A DNA stretch of 64,000 nucleotides, from NCBI GenBank assembly GCA_036924835.1, contig JBAGRR010000001.1, positions 2,619,001 to 2,683,000 on the forward strand. The letters run 5' to 3'. A model generated the notes under the pieces. It worked only from the letters and a program-made list of their open reading frames with translations, did not search any database and was not told the DNA's origin. Shown piece by piece: positions 62,842-64,000 of this stretch. A program made the position numbers and the translations under genes. Numbering within the stretch: the first letter of the stretch is position 1; the number at the start of each line of letters is the position of its first letter. This DNA is from Nitrobacteraceae bacterium AZCC 1564. GTDB taxonomy: Bacteria > Pseudomonadota > Alphaproteobacteria > Rhizobiales > Xanthobacteraceae.

Positions 62842-63330
62842 TCAGGCTGCGATGGTTTCACTAGGCTCCGATTCCGGAGAAGCGGGCATGTCCTGCGCCG
62901 CCATGAGGCGCGCGAGGTCGAAGATCATGACGAACTTGTCGCCCTTGCGTCCGATGCCGGCGAGATAATCCGATTTCCAGCGACCGCCGACGGATGGCGG
63001 GGGCTCGATCCGGCTTTCATCAATGTCGGTCACTTCGAACACACAGTCCGCGACGAAGCCGACCCCGACCAGGCGATCCTCCAGCGGCACGTCGAGAATG
63101 ATGATGCGGGTGGCCTCGGTCGCCGGCACCGCCGGCAGATCGAGCTTGGTGCGCAGATCGACGATGGGGTAGCCACTGCCGCGCACATCGATCATGCCCA
63201 GCAGAAACTCCGGCGCGTGCGGCAGCTTGGAGATCGGCCGCATGTCGAGGATTTCCCGGACATTCCGGATCGGGATGCCGAAGGTCTCGCCGGCGAGACC
63301 GAGCGTCAGGTATTGCGCCGTTTCGGCCAT
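62842..63330 (-). CDS. cheW: Chemotaxis coupling protein
   Basis: From ATG 63330 (GGAG 6 bases upstream) the product has 162 residues with the CheW fold: YLTLGLAGETFGIPIRNVREILDMRPISKLPHAPEFLLGMIDVRGSGYPIVDLRTKLDL, then RIIILDVPLEDRLVGVGFVADCVFEVTDI. It links receptors to CheA. No cheA is in the window; it must lie beyond the right edge or elsewhere. A GTG four codons upstream is a weaker start. Confidence 0.95.
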   Translation of the reverse strand: MAETAQYLTLGLAGETFGIPIRNVREILDMRPISKLPHAPEFLLGMIDVRGSGYPIVDLRTKLDLPAVPATEATRIIILDVPLEDRLVGVGFVADCVFEVTDIDESRIEPPPSVGGRWKSDYLAGIGRKGDKFVMIFDLARLMAAQDMPASPESEPSETIAA

Positions 63331-63394
63331 GTCGCGCTCCACTCAGGACAGGAAGAGAGCCGGCCTCACCTCGACGGCGAGGCCGGCAAAGTGC

Positions 63395-64000
63395 TTAGCG
63401 TTGGAAGTCGGCGTCGCGGTCGTCTTCACCGTCTCCCATGGCGAAGGCGAAACCGCCTCCGCCACCGCTCGCCACCTTGGCCGCGCGGGCCGGCTTGGCG
63501 ACCGGCTTCTTCGCACTGCGCTCAACCGCTGCCATGCTGGCTGCCTTGCTGCGCAGCTGGCTGACGGCCTTGTCGATCGCGGCTGCCGGCATCGCACCTT
63601 TTTGGGCGCCATGATCAATCTTGAAGTAGGCGATGGTCGCCTGCAGCTGTTCGGCCTGCGAGGCGAGCTCTTCCGAGGTCGACGATACCTGCTCGGAGGC
63701 GCTGGCGTTCTGCTGGCCGACCTTGTCGAGCTGTTGGATCGCCTGGTTGATCTGCGCCGAGCCAACGTCCTGCTCGCGGCACGCCGAGGTGATCTCTTCG
63801 ACCAGTTCGGCAGTTTTCTTGATGTCCGGCACTAGCTTGGCCAGCATATCGCCGGCTTCCTGCGCGACCTTGACCGTCTCGGTTGAGAGAGCGCCAATTT
63901 CCGCAGCCGCAGCCTGGCTGCGCTCGGCGAGCTTGCGAACTTCGGAGGCCACCACCGCGAAGCCCTTGCCATGTTCACCGGCACGAGCGGCCTCCACCGC
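63395..64000 (-). CDS. Methyl-accepting chemotaxis protein, C-terminal part (cut by window edge)
   Basis: The gene runs off the right edge; about 201 C-terminal residues are visible. They begin inside the conserved receptor tip ([28 protein letters not shown]), followed by the descending coiled coil and a methylation helix ([23 protein letters not shown]). The last 60 residues are an Ala/Lys/Gly-rich flexible tail without the CheR-binding pentapeptide. Unlike the degenerate protein at 59147-60886, its tip motif is canonical. It lies 52 bases upstream of cheW. Confidence 0.93.
   Translation of the reverse strand, partial: AVEAARAGEHGKGFAVVASEVRKLAERSQAAAAEIGALSTETVKVAQEAGDMLAKLVPDIKKTAELVEEITSACREQDVGSAQINQAIQQLDKVGQQNASASEQVSSTSEELASQAEQLQATIAYFKIDHGAQKGAMPAAAIDKAVSQLRSKAASMAAVERSAKKPVAKPARAAKVASGGGGGFAFAMGDGEDDRDADFQR

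Overview
The window looks like chromosome from an alphaproteobacterium of the Bradyrhizobium / Rhodopseudomonas / Afipia group. This rests on GC-rich coding sequence, the D-tartrate dehydratase whose active-site numbering matches the characterised Bradyrhizobium enzyme, a rhizobial-style che cluster, several Mo-hydroxylases and B12-riboswitch control of nrdA and metE. No phage, insertion sequence, CRISPR array or plasmid backbone is visible.

Layout. 1-2.2 kb: end of cytochrome bd oxidase (cydB) with its small DUF2474 partner, an L,D-transpeptidase and an orphan amino-acid binding protein. 2.3-7.2 kb: two adjacent acyl-CoA dehydrogenases that look like a catalytic/non-catalytic pair, a carboxymuconolactone-decarboxylase-like protein, a VOC-fold protein and an MFS carrier. 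7.3-11.7 kb: an oxygen-dependent ribonucleotide reductase of the class Ic type (Phe in place of the radical Tyr) behind a cobalamin riboswitch. 11.9-16.5 kb: tarD, a secreted caspase-WSC fusion, a DUF1496-like protein and a branched-chain amino-acid binding protein. 16.7-20.8 kb: small or decaying genes (DUF7662, two SDRs, one of them frameshifted, a methyltransferase, TetR). 20.8-27.3 kb: orphan CoxL-like Mo-hydroxylase, DMSO-reductase-family oxidoreductase, IlvD/Edd sugar-acid dehydratase. 27.7-30.4 kb: metE with a second complete cobalamin riboswitch. 30.5-34.9 kb: RND efflux pump. 35.2-36.8 kb: two unknown envelope proteins. 37-40.9 kb: Tat-exported Mo-hydroxylase, its 2Fe-2S subunit and a diheme cytochrome c. 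41.4-44.6 kb: histidine kinase, receiver, receiver-adenylate cyclase, with overlapping genes. 44.7 kb: tRNA-Ser(GGA). 44.9-48.9 kb: MFS-otsB-otsA (trehalose). 49.5-55.1 kb: pcaIJ and a coxSLM-type Mo-hydroxylase. 55.2-59.1 kb: MerR, methyltransferase, DEAD-box helicase. 59.1-64 kb: mcp-cheW-cheR-cheB and a degenerate receptor-like protein.

The most unusual signal is non-coding. Six intergenic loci carry 14 copies of a hairpin family bounded by CTAG. The paired arms change together from copy to copy, most arms carry an extra three or four T/A residues, and hairpins are joined by a semi-conserved ~13-nt AATCATAAGTTTG-like spacer. Five of the six loci lie just upstream of a start codon, one touching it. 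I do not recognise this as a named family.

The genes make sense as a metabolically versatile aerobe. B12 supply switches off the B12-independent NrdA/B and MetE. Four molybdenum-enzyme loci, acyl-CoA dehydrogenases and PcaIJ point to oxidation of aromatic, heterocyclic or acyl substrates. Trehalose synthesis has a candidate general-stress promoter. All start-site choices and family assignments come from reading the sequence; no database search was run.
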